DNA of 45,447 nucleotides from an uncultured Clostridia bacterium (GCA_934271245.1 CAKQQY010000013.1:1-45447), one strand, 5' to 3'; positions 15,033-23,129 are shown, numbered from the stretch's first letter. Notes: a model not told the origin generated them from the letters alone. A program made the numbers and translations.

Positions 15033-15812
15033 ATGCCTTTTTTAGAGAGAAAGAGAGAAAAAAACGAAAATATCCGAATTTACGAAGGGGATAACTCTTT
15101 TCCCGCGCATTTTCATAAAAATTTAGAATTTTTATATGCGGAAGAAGACGGAATCGCGGTGGTTATAGGCGAAAAAAGGATAACCCTTAACGAAAAAGAT
15201 TTTCTTATAATAGAAAGTTACGCGGTTCATCACATAATCGGGAAAGGGAAAACTATAGTTTTGTGCCTTCCGGAACCGTTATTAAACGATTTTTTCGCCG
15301 TGACGAAAGGTAAAAAATTTTCTTCTATAATAATAAAAGACGACGACGGGGAAATTTACCGAAAACTTAACGGGTTTTACGGGTTGACGGATAAAAACGT
15401 CTTGTTGAAAAAGTCGGCGGTAAACGATTTGCTCGGGTTTCTGATAGAAAAAATTCCGTTAGAAAAAAGCGACAATAAGTACGAAGGCCCCGTCGGCAAA
15501 ACGCTCGTATACTTAAACGAAAATTACCGCAAAAAACTCGATTTAACGACTATAGCGGCGGAAGTGGGGTACGGAAAGTTCACGCTTTCGCATAAATTCA
15601 AGTCCACCGTCGGAATGGAAATACGGGAATATCTTAACCAGATACGAATAAACGACGTCATCGCCGAAGCGGAAAAGGGCGGATTAGAAAACAAAAAACT
15701 TATCGATTACGCAATGGACGCAGGTTTTGAAAGCGTGCAGACCTTCTACCGCGCGTTCAGAAAGACCGTCGGGGTAACGCCGAAAAAGTATTTTTCCGAC
15801 GGGAAAAATTAA
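15033..15812 (+). CDS. AraC-family transcriptional regulator
   Basis: A 259-residue regulator. Residues about 15-90 form a cupin-type sensor with HFHKNLEFLYAEED and a LNEKDFLIIESYAVH strand pair; residues about 150-257 hold the two helix-turn-helix motifs, ending in MDAGFESVQTFYRAFRKTVG and VTPKKYF. The ATG lacks a strong ribosome site. It lies 78 bases upstream of dapA on the same strand with no terminator between, so it may be co-transcribed with or regulate the diaminopimelate genes. The ligand is unknown. AraC control of lysine or diaminopimelate synthesis would be unusual. Confidence 0.9.
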   Translation: MPFLERKREKNENIRIYEGDNSFPAHFHKNLEFLYAEEDGIAVVIGEKRITLNEKDFLIIESYAVHHIIGKGKTIVLCLPEPLLNDFFAVTKGKKFSSIIIKDDDGEIYRKLNGFYGLTDKNVLLKKSAVNDLLGFLIEKIPLEKSDNKYEGPVGKTLVYLNENYRKKLDLTTIAAEVGYGKFTLSHKFKSTVGMEIREYLNQIRINDVIAEAEKGGLENKKLIDYAMDAGFESVQTFYRAFRKTVGVTPKKYFSDGKN

Positions 15813-15890
15813 CAGAAATAAAAACAGCCGTTTAGGGTACTCAAACGAAAAAGGGGGTAATAAAATAGTAGAGTAAAGAAAGGAGATAAA

Positions 15891-16790
15891 ATGAAAGAAA
15901 TTCCGTTTACGGGGATAGCGACGGCGATTGTAACGCCGATGAAAGAAAAGGGCGTCGATTACGACGCTCTGGCTTTTTTAATTGAACGGCAGATAGAAAG
16001 CGGAATATCCGCGATAGTCGTCAACGGTACGACGGGGGAAAGCGCGACTTTATCCGACAAAGAGAGCGAAAGCGTGATAAAATTTTCCGTAAAAATCGCC
16101 GCTAAAAGAATAAAAATAATCGCGGGAACGGGTTCGAACGACACCCGCCACGCCGAAAAACTCACCGAATACGCGTGTAAATCGGGCGTGGACGGGGTTC
16201 TGCTCGTCACGCCCTACTATAATAAAGCGACGCAGAAAGGACTTATAGAATCTTATACGAAAATCGCCGACGCGTCGGAAAAACCGTGTATTTTATATAA
16301 CGTACCGTCGCGCACGGGGTGTAACATTCTTCCCGAAACGATAAAAGAATTGTCTTATCACCCGAACATAGTCGGGATAAAAGAAGCGAGCGGAAACATA
16401 TCGCAAGTAGCGGAAATCATATCCCTTTGTAAGGAAGATTTCGCCGTGTACTCGGGTAACGACGATATGATTCTGCCCGTTTTGTCGCTCGGGGGAAAGG
16501 GGGCGGTGTCGGTGCTTTCGAATATTTTGCCGACGGAAACAAAGGGAATATGCGACTCGTTTTTTTCGGGCGATATATCCGCGGCGGCGAAAACGCAAAC
16601 GGAACTTATCCCGATAATAAAAGGGTTGTTTTCCGAAGTAAATCCCATTCCCGTAAAAGCCGTTCTTGCAAAAAAGGGGTTTATCGAGAACAGGTTAAGG
16701 CTTCCGCTTACCGAAATGGACGAAGAAAAACGCGAAAACCTGTTTAGCCTTTTAACCGAACGCGGATTTTTCACGGGGGAACGGATATGA
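15891..16790 (+). CDS. dapA: 4-hydroxy-tetrahydrodipicolinate synthase
   Basis: A 299-residue DapA, which condenses aspartate semialdehyde and pyruvate, the committed step to diaminopimelate and lysine. Visible hallmarks are NGTTGESATL (substrate site), TPYYNKATQKGL, YNVPSRTG (catalytic Tyr), GIKEASG with the Schiff-base Lys, and NPIPVK near the C-terminus. AAGGAG lies six bases before ATG. It is the first of three overlapping genes dapA-dapB-ddh. The partner genes rule out other members of the aldolase family such as N-acetylneuraminate lyase. Confidence 0.96.
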   Translation: MKEIPFTGIATAIVTPMKEKGVDYDALAFLIERQIESGISAIVVNGTTGESATLSDKESESVIKFSVKIAAKRIKIIAGTGSNDTRHAEKLTEYACKSGVDGVLLVTPYYNKATQKGLIESYTKIADASEKPCILYNVPSRTGCNILPETIKELSYHPNIVGIKEASGNISQVAEIISLCKEDFAVYSGNDDMILPVLSLGGKGAVSVLSNILPTETKGICDSFFSGDISAAAKTQTELIPIIKGLFSEVNPIPVKAVLAKKGFIENRLRLPLTEMDEEKRENLFSLLTERGFFTGERI

Positions 16791-17548
16791 AAATATTGCT
16801 CACGGGGTATTCAGGAAGAATGTCAAACGAAGTAAGGCTTCTTGCCGAAAGCGGTTATAACGAAGAAACTTACGACGTTTTCGGGGTGGACCCTTTTTGC
16901 AAAAGGGAAACGGAAAGGCTCAAAAAAGATTTTTCCGAAGCCGAAAAGAACGTGGACTGCGTTATAGACTTTTCTAACCCTGCCTTAACCCAAAAACTGC
17001 TTTCGTTTGTCACGGAAAATCGTTTGCCCGTAGTCGTCGCCACGACGGGGCATACCGAAGCGGAAAAAGCGGCAATAATAAAGGCGGCGAAAGAAGTACC
17101 CGTGTTTTATTCTTCCAACTTTTCCGTAGGAATTGCGGTACTTAAAAATCTCGTAAAAAAAGCGGTTGCGGCAATGCCGGACGCCGACGTGGAAATAACG
17201 GAAATTCATCATAACGGCAAAGTCGACGCGCCGAGCGGAACGGCGATATCTATTGCCGAAGAAATAAAAAAAGCGAGAAAAGACGCGTATTTTACTTTCG
17301 GAAGAAAAGGGAATTCCCTTCGCAATAAAAACGAGATAGGTATTCACTCGATAAGGCTCGGAAACGTGGTCGGCGAACACGAAGTCATGATAGGCGGAAA
17401 AAGCGAAACGATAATTTTAACTCATCGGGCGGCGGATAGGCGGGTGTTTGCCGAAGGGGCGCTGAAAGCGGCAAAGTTTATAATAAATAAGAAAAACGGT
17501 CTTTTCGGTATGGAAGATATGCTCGGCATAAAAGGGGAAAATTTATGA
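16787..17548 (+). CDS. dapB: 4-hydroxy-tetrahydrodipicolinate reductase
   Basis: A 253-residue DapB that reduces the DapA product with NAD(P)H. The nucleotide-binding N-terminus reads LLTGYSGRMSNEV, slightly divergent from the usual GxxGxMG. The central VVATTGH and the substrate motif EIHHNGKVDAPSGTA are well conserved, as is the C-terminal HRAADRRVFAEGALKAA. The start overlaps dapA by ATGA, and the end overlaps ddh in the same way, so the three are translationally coupled. Confidence 0.96.
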   Translation: MKILLTGYSGRMSNEVRLLAESGYNEETYDVFGVDPFCKRETERLKKDFSEAEKNVDCVIDFSNPALTQKLLSFVTENRLPVVVATTGHTEAEKAAIIKAAKEVPVFYSSNFSVGIAVLKNLVKKAVAAMPDADVEITEIHHNGKVDAPSGTAISIAEEIKKARKDAYFTFGRKGNSLRNKNEIGIHSIRLGNVVGEHEVMIGGKSETIILTHRAADRRVFAEGALKAAKFIINKKNGLFGMEDMLGIKGENL

Positions 17549-18522
17549 TAGCGGCAATTTACGGATACGGGAATCTCGGCAAAGGCGTGGAACTCGCCTT
17601 GAAAAATTATACCGACTTCGAACTTTTCGGCGTGTTTACGAGAAGAAACCCGAACGAAATAGAAACGGTAACGGGCGTAAAAACCTACGCCGCCAACGAC
17701 GTTTTTAAATATGAAAAAGATATCGACGTAATGTTCGTGTGCGGCGGCAGCGCGACAGATTTGCCGAAAATCACCCCCGTTCTCGCCGAGAAATTCAACG
17801 TTATCGACAGTTTCGATACCCACGCGAAAATTCCCGAACATTTTGACAATGTGGATAAAGCCGCCGGACGCGGAAACAAAATCGCCCTGATATCCTGCGG
17901 TTGGGACCCGGGGCTGTTTTCGCTCGGCAGACTATATTCGGAAGCGGTTACGGGTAACGGAAAGAGTTACACTTTCTGGGGAAAGGGAGTAAGTCAGGGG
18001 CATTCCGACGCGATAAGAAGAATTGACGGCGTAACAGACGCCAAAGAATATACCGTACCGATAGAAACCGCCGTAAATTCGGTAAGAAGGGGCGAAAACC
18101 CGAAACTAACCGAAAGGGAAACGCATAAAAGAGAGTGTTTCGTGGTGGCGGAAAGGGGCGCGGACAGAGAGAAAATCGAAAAAGAAATAAAAACCATGCC
18201 CTATTATTTCGACGGGTACGAAACCACGGTAAATTTCGTGACGGAAGAAGAGTTAAAAACCCGATACGGCGGCTATCCGCACGGCGGAAAGGTTTTATGC
18301 TCAGGCAGAACGGGAGAAAATCTCGAAAACAAACAAATTATGGAATTAAGCCTTAATCTCGATTCTAACCCCGAATTTACGGGAAGCGTTTTAACGGCGT
18401 ACGCGCGCGGATTATTAAAAGCGTATGAAAAGGGAGTACGGGGCGCGGTTACCGTTTTCGATATTCCGCCCGCGTATTTATCGCCGCTTTCCGGTGAAGA
18501 ATTAAGAAAAAAATATCTTTAA
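17545..18522 (+). CDS. ddh: meso-Diaminopimelate D-dehydrogenase
   Basis: A 325-residue Ddh that converts tetrahydrodipicolinate, ammonia and NADPH directly to meso-diaminopimelate. The Rossmann start IYGYGNLGKGVELAL, the FVCGGSATDLP and ISCGWDPGLFS segments, and GKGVSQGHSDAIRRIDGV are typical of the family. With DapA and DapB this gives the short dehydrogenase variant of the pathway, bypassing succinyl or acetyl intermediates. It overlaps dapB by four bases and is followed by a terminator. The product serves both peptidoglycan and lysine. Confidence 0.95.
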   Translation: MIAAIYGYGNLGKGVELALKNYTDFELFGVFTRRNPNEIETVTGVKTYAANDVFKYEKDIDVMFVCGGSATDLPKITPVLAEKFNVIDSFDTHAKIPEHFDNVDKAAGRGNKIALISCGWDPGLFSLGRLYSEAVTGNGKSYTFWGKGVSQGHSDAIRRIDGVTDAKEYTVPIETAVNSVRRGENPKLTERETHKRECFVVAERGADREKIEKEIKTMPYYFDGYETTVNFVTEEELKTRYGGYPHGGKVLCSGRTGENLENKQIMELSLNLDSNPEFTGSVLTAYARGLLKAYEKGVRGAVTVFDIPPAYLSPLSGEELRKKYL

Positions 18523-18542
18523 GGGTTATATAAGTAAAAGGA

Positions 18543-18567
18543 CGGCGGCAAAGAAACTTTGCCGCCG
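18543..18567 (+). terminator. Terminator of the dapA-dapB-ddh operon
   Basis: CGGCGGCAAAG and CTTTGCCGCCG form an 11-bp perfect stem with an AAA loop, followed by CAAATTTT. It is 20 bases after the ddh stop. Confidence 0.7.
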
Positions 18568-18583
18568 CAAATTTTAAAAAATA

Positions 18584-18615
18584 ACGCCGCGGCGAACGTT
18601 TTTCCGCAGCGGCGT
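18584..18615 (-). terminator. Terminator of the minus-strand gene at 18635
   Basis: ACGCCGC (18584-18590) pairs with GCGGCGT (18609-18615), extended by further partial pairing. On the minus strand it is followed by TATTTTTT. It faces the dap terminator, as expected between convergent genes. Confidence 0.6.
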
Positions 18616-18634
18616 AAAATAAAGCATATTACGG

Positions 18635-19609
18635 TTATTGTCCGTCTTTTCTGACGCATTCGCCGGTAACGGCGTCCTGAAACATCATCCAGTACCCTTT
18701 TCCTTTCAAATCGAACACGGAAAGGGGTATAAAAGAGCAGTAACCTTTCAGTTGTTCGGGCGGGACTTCCGAGTACACGTCGGGAACGCCGTAGCAGATA
18801 TATTTTTCTTTGTCGTTTTCGTTGATAATGCCGACGACGTAGTATTTATCGCCCGAATAAGAAATTTTCGCCCACTTGCTTTGCGGAACGGTGTTGTTTA
18901 AGTCGTCTTCGGGCGGAAACTTAAAGAAAATATCGTCCAAATCGCTTTTTACCTTGTTAAAGTAAGGGTTTCGCTCGTCATACTTTTGGCTTTCAGCAGA
19001 AGTCTTTTCATACGAAAATTCAAAATCGTCCGCGAAGTTTTTTTCTTGCGTTTTTTCGCTGACAGAAGTTCCGTCATCAGTTTCATTTCGAAGTGTCCCA
19101 TCGTCTAATTTTTCCACCTTGTCGAGATTTTCTTTAAGTTCCTGGTCGTAAAGATAATAGTTTTCCGTCGCGACGACTTCGTCGTCGTAACTTTGTTTGA
19201 TTTCCTTTTTCTTTTCGGAAATACATTTATCGATAACGGCTTTTTTGAATAATTCTAAACTTAACGCCGCGGGGTTGTTTTCGCGGCAGAAAGCGATTAA
19301 AACGGGAAGTCCGTTGTCGATTAAAACGAGTCCCGCCGAAACGCCGTTGATTTTATCGAATCCGCTGATTTTTTTGGTAATCGAGCAGGGGTTTTTGCCT
19401 AAATCGAAGTAATAAAAATTACCGTCGCCGTCGGAAACGGCGGCGTAAAAAGAGCCGATTTTCGTCGGTAAAAGGTTCACGAGAGAAAGGGAAAAAACGG
19501 AGCCGCCCGCTTCTTTTTCCACGCGCGCGATTCCGCTTACCGATTTCCCGTAAATCGCGAATCCTTCGGTAATTTCGCTAAGCACCAAAGATTTTTTTAA
19601 AGTTTCCAT
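18635..19609 (-). CDS. Unrecognised protein with acidic linker and conserved C-terminal block
   Basis: A 324-residue protein that I cannot assign. Residues 1-130 look like a compact alpha/beta domain (for example GLVLIDNGLPVLIAFCREN). Residues about 135-225 are highly charged and probably disordered or coiled. The C-terminal 90 residues contain aromatic-rich segments: KYYVVGIINENDKEKYICYG, then LKGYCSFIPLSVFD and GYWMMFQDAVTGECV. There is no signal peptide or membrane segment. The ATG has only a weak ribosome site. It is transcribed alone, convergent with the dap operon and divergent from the small coat-like genes. The modular layout could be a spore- or envelope-associated protein; that is a guess from company only. 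Confidence 0.7.
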   Translation of the reverse strand: METLKKSLVLSEITEGFAIYGKSVSGIARVEKEAGGSVFSLSLVNLLPTKIGSFYAAVSDGDGNFYYFDLGKNPCSITKKISGFDKINGVSAGLVLIDNGLPVLIAFCRENNPAALSLELFKKAVIDKCISEKKKEIKQSYDDEVVATENYYLYDQELKENLDKVEKLDDGTLRNETDDGTSVSEKTQEKNFADDFEFSYEKTSAESQKYDERNPYFNKVKSDLDDIFFKFPPEDDLNNTVPQSKWAKISYSGDKYYVVGIINENDKEKYICYGVPDVYSEVPPEQLKGYCSFIPLSVFDLKGKGYWMMFQDAVTGECVRKDGQ

Positions 19610-19850
19610 ATTCCGTAAACCGTCCGTACACCCTTATGAAATATTTTTTGGTAAAACTTCGTATTCGTGTTTGTTACGTTAAATGTATTTCTTACGTTTA
19701 ATATATATGATAAAATCTTTTGTAAAATCACTTTTACGGTCGGAAAAAGGCGTATTATGGCGAAAAGAAAGCGTATTTATAAAAAATAGAAGTATAAAAA
19801 GAATATAAAAGTCAATAATACAAACATAAAAATTCGCAAGGAGAACTTAT

Positions 19851-20036
19851 ATGCTTAATATGTTGACGGAAAAAGAAGCGACGGTTATAACCGACCTTTT
19901 AACGTTGGAAGAAAGCGGTTGCAAAAAAGCGAGATTGTACGCGAGAACGCTTACGGATAGAGATCTCGCGCAGAAAATGGGTTGTATCGCAGACAGACAC
20001 GAAGCGCGCTTCAACGCGCTTTTAGCAATGCTTTAA
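19851..20036 (+). CDS. Small helical protein, possible spore-coat-related
   Basis: A 61-residue, two-helix protein rich in Leu, Ala and charged residues, with MLTEKEATVITDLLTLEES at the start and a DRHEARFNALLAML end. AAGGAG lies eight bases before ATG. It is ten bases from the next gene, which resembles the CotF coat family, and such short helical proteins commonly accompany CotF-like genes in Clostridia. The 241-base gap upstream (19610-19850) is AT-rich and shows no clear consensus vegetative promoter, which would fit a sporulation sigma factor but does not prove one. Confidence 0.6.
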   Translation: MLNMLTEKEATVITDLLTLEESGCKKARLYARTLTDRDLAQKMGCIADRHEARFNALLAML

Positions 20037-20046
20037 GGGGGGAAAT

Positions 20047-20334
20047 ATGGCAGGATATAAAGAAGAAGTAACGTTAAACGAAAGAGATTCTTTACAGGAT
20101 ATGTTAAACTTCGAAAAAGAACTTATGAACGTGTATTCCGTGTGTATGGCGGAAGGGGTAAGCAAAGGGTATCGGAACCTATTAAAAGAGAACTGGGAAG
20201 AAGCCGCCGAAGACCAGTTGAAAGTGTTTCTGATGATGACGGAAAAAGATTACGCAAGGGTAAATTCCGCGCCCGAAGAAATGCTTAAAGAAAGAAAATG
20301 TAACTACGAAAAAATTAAAAGGGAATTAGCGTAA
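20047..20334 (+). CDS. CotF-like spore coat family protein
   Basis: A 95-residue helical protein with the layout of a Coat F domain: ERDSLQDMLNFEKELMNVYS forms the first helix, followed by ENWEEAAEDQLKVFLMMTEK. It has a GGGG-rich ribosome site and follows the 61-residue gene by ten bases, so the two form a small operon. The function in the family is structural, in the spore coat or a ferritin-like fold. Assignment is by pattern and is moderate. Confidence 0.6.
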   Translation: MAGYKEEVTLNERDSLQDMLNFEKELMNVYSVCMAEGVSKGYRNLLKENWEEAAEDQLKVFLMMTEKDYARVNSAPEEMLKERKCNYEKIKRELA

Positions 20335-20340
20335 AAACGC

Positions 20341-20369
20341 TTGCCTTTTTGGTTAAAAGTAAGTAAAAT
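20341..20369 (+). promoter_or_regulatory. Promoter of the preQ1 riboswitch-queT transcript
   Basis: TTGCCT (20341-20346) and TAAAAT (20364-20369) are separated by 17 bases. The start near 20376 lies about 27 bases upstream of the riboswitch. Confidence 0.5.
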
Positions 20370-20401
20370 AAAGGAAAGTTAAGCGAAAGTTTAATTTATA
20401 A

Positions 20402-20440
20402 AAGAAGGTTTTCGGTCAACACTTCTATAAAACAACCGAG
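20402..20440 (+). promoter_or_regulatory. PreQ1-I riboswitch aptamer
   Basis: AGAAG (20403-20407) pairs with CTTCT (20422-20426) to make P1. The loop sequence TCGGT (20412-20416) pairs with ACCGA (20435-20439) in the A-rich 3' tail, giving the H-type pseudoknot of the class I preQ1 aptamer. The ACAC just before the P1 3' strand and the ATAAAA tail also match the class. It lies directly upstream of a QueT-type transporter, the expected target. Size and topology are seen; ligand binding is inferred. Confidence 0.8.
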
Positions 20441-20453
20441 TAAAAAGAGAGTA

Positions 20454-20491
20454 AAAGCCTTTTTATTTCGGTGAAATAAGGAGGCTTTTTT
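20454..20491 (+). terminator. Expression-platform hairpin that combines a terminator and a buried ribosome site
   Basis: AAAGCCTTTTTATTT (20454-20468) pairs along all 15 positions, two of them G-U, with AAATAAGGAGGCTTT (20474-20488), loop CGGTG. The 3' strand contains the AGGAGG ribosome site of queT, and a T run follows at once up to the ATG at 20492. The same hairpin can stop transcription and hide the ribosome site. Confidence 0.75.
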
Positions 20492-21052
20492 ATGTTCAGA
20501 AATTCTGCGACGGCAAAACTCGTAAGAACGGGTATAATCGCGGCTCTGTACGCGGCGTTGTGCTTTTTAACCTTTCCGATTGCCAGCGGCGCGATACAGT
20601 TAAGATTATCCGAAGGTCTGTGTTTATTGCCGCTTATTTTCCCCGAAGCGACGATAGGCGTCGCGGTGGGGTGCTTTATCGTAAATCTCGTAACGGGTTG
20701 CGCTCTTCCCGACGTGATTTTCGGAACGCTTATCACGCTGTCCGCGGCGGTACTTACGTTTTTTATCGGCAAAATCATAAAAAAAACGGCGGTAAAGATT
20801 GCCGTCGGCGGAGCGTTTCCCGTGCTACTTAACGCTTTTCTTCTTCCCGTGATATGGTATTTTTGTTACGGCGGTCTGGAATACGCCTATATGCTTTCGG
20901 TGCTGTTTCTCTTTTTAGGCGAAGGCGTTTCGGTGTATCTCGTAGGCGTTCCGATAGTTTTGTTTATGGAAAAATTAAAGAAAAAGAAATCGGTAAGCGA
21001 AGAGAATTCCGCAACGAAAACTGAAAATGAAACGGAAAAGCAGATAAAGTAA
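20492..21052 (+). CDS. queT: QueT-type queuosine precursor transporter (ECF S component)
   Basis: A 186-residue membrane protein with about five or six helices. QueT-family hallmarks are IQLRLSEGLCLLPLIFPEA (about 36-54) and a VGCFIVNLVTGCALPDVIFG segment (about 59-78). It is the substrate-binding subunit of an energy-coupling-factor importer and would work with EcfA, EcfA' and EcfT encoded elsewhere. The preQ1 riboswitch in its leader points to preQ1 or a related deazaguanine as cargo. The C-terminal 25 residues are charged and probably unstructured. Confidence 0.92.
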   Translation: MFRNSATAKLVRTGIIAALYAALCFLTFPIASGAIQLRLSEGLCLLPLIFPEATIGVAVGCFIVNLVTGCALPDVIFGTLITLSAAVLTFFIGKIIKKTAVKIAVGGAFPVLLNAFLLPVIWYFCYGGLEYAYMLSVLFLFLGEGVSVYLVGVPIVLFMEKLKKKKSVSEENSATKTENETEKQIK

Positions 21053-21088
21053 AATAAATATAACGGCAGAAATTACGCCTGATATATA

Positions 21089-21119
21089 CGAAAGCACGCC
21101 CGAATCGGGCGTGCTTTCG
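21089..21119. terminator. Bidirectional terminator between queT and the DUF378 gene
   Basis: CGAAAGCACGCCC and GGGCGTGCTTTCG form a 13-bp perfect stem with loop GAATC, followed by TTCTTTTGCTT on the plus strand. It serves queT and probably also the convergent small minus-strand genes. Confidence 0.8.
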
Positions 21120-21167
21120 TTCTTTTGCTTAATTTTTAAGCGGTAATCGCTAAACAAAAATAGAAGT

Positions 21168-21383
21168 TTAGCCTATCGTTTTGAACGGATTATACGCAAT
21201 CCAGTAGAAAATAAGCCACAAAGCGGAAATTCCTACGAGCGTATAAATTATTCTCGAAACGATAGCGCCCGTTCCTGCGCCGAAAAGGTAAGATACGACG
21301 TTAAAATCGAAGATACCGACCATCAGCCATACGAGAGCGCCTATTAAAACGAGAATAAAAGATATAATTGTCGTTGCTTTCAT
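21168..21383 (-). CDS. DUF378 small membrane protein
   Basis: A 71-residue protein with two membrane helices and the DUF378 pattern: LVLIGALVWLMVGIFDFNVV, then LFGAGTGAIVSRIIYTLVG and ALWLIF. The function of the family is unknown. CGGAGGGG lies upstream of the ATG. It is 52 bases downstream of the 86-residue gene on the same strand, so the two may be one transcript. Confidence 0.92.
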   Translation of the reverse strand: MKATTIISFILVLIGALVWLMVGIFDFNVVSYLFGAGTGAIVSRIIYTLVGISALWLIFYWIAYNPFKTIG

Positions 21384-21435
21384 ATTCCCCTCCGATATAA
21401 AGTGTTTGCAAAGAAGGGGAATTTATACCTTTTCG

Positions 21436-21696
21436 TTAAAGTAAAGCGTTTTCCAGAATTAACCTGTCAAAGTCCACGCTTTCGACGAAATCTTCCTTTT
21501 TAAACCGCACGTTGTTGTACTTTGCGTAGTTGAATAAATGCGTTTTTATAATAACCGGAGTGGGAATATCCAGCCTTTCGCAAATTTCCCTTACGTAATC
21601 GAAAAATTCCGAATAGTCGATATTGCCTTCTTTTTCGAAAATCGTCTGACGGGTTATTTTGTTGTTTTTTAAAGTTTTTGCCCAGATTCTTATCAT
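21436..21696 (-). CDS. Small unrecognised basic protein
   Basis: An 86-residue protein from the ATG at 21696. A longer frame to 21780 exists, but the gene's own promoter -10 box (21721-21716) lies inside it, so the shorter start is preferred; only a weak GGAAA ribosome site is present. Visible features are an N-terminal RIWAKTLKNNKITRQTIFE, a central YSEFFDYVREICERLDIPTP and a C-terminal DFVESVDFDRLILENALL. No membrane segment. I do not recognise the family. It is divergent from glf. Confidence 0.65.
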   Translation of the reverse strand: MIRIWAKTLKNNKITRQTIFEKEGNIDYSEFFDYVREICERLDIPTPVIIKTHLFNYAKYNNVRFKKEDFVESVDFDRLILENALL

Positions 21697-21715
21697 AACG
21701 TCGTTTCCATTAACG

Positions 21716-21744
21716 ATTGTACTACAAATCGCGCATAAAATCAA
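21716..21744 (-). promoter_or_regulatory. Promoter of the 86-residue protein gene
   Basis: On the minus strand TTGATT (21744-21739) and TACAAT (21721-21716) are separated by 17 bases. The start near 21709 precedes the ATG at 21696 by about 13 bases. Confidence 0.65.
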
Positions 21745-21752
21745 TAAATAAA

Positions 21753-21781
21753 TTGACAAAATCCGATAGTTATTGTACAAT
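21753..21781 (+). promoter_or_regulatory. Promoter of glf
   Basis: TTGACA (21753-21758) and TACAAT (21776-21781) are separated by 17 bases, a near-consensus vegetative promoter. The -35 boxes of this and the divergent promoter are only eight bases apart. Confidence 0.75.
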
Positions 21782-21849
21782 TAAAATACTAAATTGAAAA
21801 GTATACCGTTCGGCAAAGCAACGGTTTTGCTATGCGAAAGGGGATAGTT

Positions 21850-22995
21850 ATGGAAAAGATAATTGTAGTAGGCGCGGGGCTTTCCGGCGCGACTATAGCG
21901 AGAAAATTCGCCGACGGCGGCGCAGACGTGTTGGTTATAGATAAAAGGGAAACCGTCGGCGGCAACGTATACGATTACGTCGATAAAAACGGAATAACCG
22001 TGCAGGCGTACGGTCCGCACATATTCCACACCAAAGATAAGGACGTTTTCGAATTTTTATCCAAATATACCGAGTGGGTCAAATACGAACACAAAGTAAA
22101 AGCGAAAATTTCGGGCAAGCTGGTTCCCGTACCCTTTAACCTTACGTCGCTCTTTGAACTTTATCCGAAAGAAGCCGCCGAAAGAATAAAGAAAGTTCTG
22201 ATTGACGAAGTCGGTTACGGCGAGAAGGTGCCTATTTTAAAATTAAAAGAACATCCGTCGGAAGAAGTCAGAAAGTTTGCCGACTTCGTGTATAAAAACG
22301 TTTTCTATAAATACACGAAAAAACAATGGGGATTAAAACCCGAAGAGTTGGGCGAACAGGTTATGAACCGCGTACCCGTTTACGTTTCCGAAGAAGACAG
22401 ATATTTTACCGACGAGTATCAGTATATGCCGAAAGACGGGTTTACGAGCCTTGTCAAAAATATTTTGGCGCACCCGCACATAAAACTTAAACTCGGTAAA
22501 GACGCCATACAGAACATTACTTTTAAAGACGGGCAGATATACTATAAAAACAAACTTTTCGAAGGCACGGTGATTTATACCGGTTGCGTAGACGAGTTGT
22601 TTTCTTATAAATACGGTTCTTTGCCGTACAGAAGTCTTACTTTTGTTTTTAAAACCAAACACAGGTCGTCTTACCAGAACGCGGCGGTCGTAAACTACAC
22701 CACGAATAAACGCTATACGCGTATATCGGAATTTTCCAAATTCACCTGCAATCCGCAAAAGAATACGGTTATAGTAAAAGAATACCCGAAACCGTACTAC
22801 GGCGGGGAAGCGATTCCTTATTATCCTATTCCGCTTGCAAAAAATTACGAGCTGTACGCAAAATACGAAGCGGAAGCGAAAAAGTATAAAAATCTGTATC
22901 TTTTGGGCAGACTTGCGAACTATAAATACGTTAATATGGATATCGCGGTTAAAAACGCCATAGACCTTTACGAAAAAATTCTCGAAGAAGACTAA
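21850..22995 (+). CDS. glf: UDP-galactopyranose mutase
   Basis: A 381-residue flavoenzyme that converts UDP-galactopyranose to UDP-galactofuranose. The FAD-binding start is IIVVGAGLSGATIARKFAD, followed by YGPHIFHT, FYKYTKKQWG and PLAKNYELYAKYEAEA near the end, all typical of Glf. The ATG at 21850 has AAAGGGGA upstream and fits the usual family N-terminus better than the ATG at 21832. It is followed by a terminator. With the flippase-like protein and the family 2 glycosyltransferase nearby, it suggests a galactofuranose-containing surface glycan. Confidence 0.96.
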   Translation: MEKIIVVGAGLSGATIARKFADGGADVLVIDKRETVGGNVYDYVDKNGITVQAYGPHIFHTKDKDVFEFLSKYTEWVKYEHKVKAKISGKLVPVPFNLTSLFELYPKEAAERIKKVLIDEVGYGEKVPILKLKEHPSEEVRKFADFVYKNVFYKYTKKQWGLKPEELGEQVMNRVPVYVSEEDRYFTDEYQYMPKDGFTSLVKNILAHPHIKLKLGKDAIQNITFKDGQIYYKNKLFEGTVIYTGCVDELFSYKYGSLPYRSLTFVFKTKHRSSYQNAAVVNYTTNKRYTRISEFSKFTCNPQKNTVIVKEYPKPYYGGEAIPYYPIPLAKNYELYAKYEAEAKKYKNLYLLGRLANYKYVNMDIAVKNAIDLYEKILEED

Positions 22996-23013
22996 AAACA
23001 AAAAGAATAAAAG

Positions 23014-23045
23014 AAAAGGAGTTCAAAAAAGAACTCCTTTTTTTA
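23014..23045 (+). terminator. Terminator of glf
   Basis: AAAAGGAGTTC pairs with GAACTCCTTTT around loop AAAAAA, followed by a run of T to 23045. It lies 19 bases after the glf stop. Confidence 0.85.
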
Positions 23046-23129
23046 ATCAAATTATTTTCGGCGGTAAATCTATGGGGTTACCGTCGGTTTACCGAAGCGT
23101 TCGGGCGGGGAAACGGAAAAAGCAAACTT

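Noticed and set aside
15813..15890. Lysine riboswitch before dapA
   Set aside because: The gap is 78 bases, too short for an L-box, and lacks its conserved junction.
21697..21780. N-terminal extension of the 86-residue minus-strand protein
   Set aside because: The gene's own -10 and -35 boxes lie within the extension, so it would not be transcribed.
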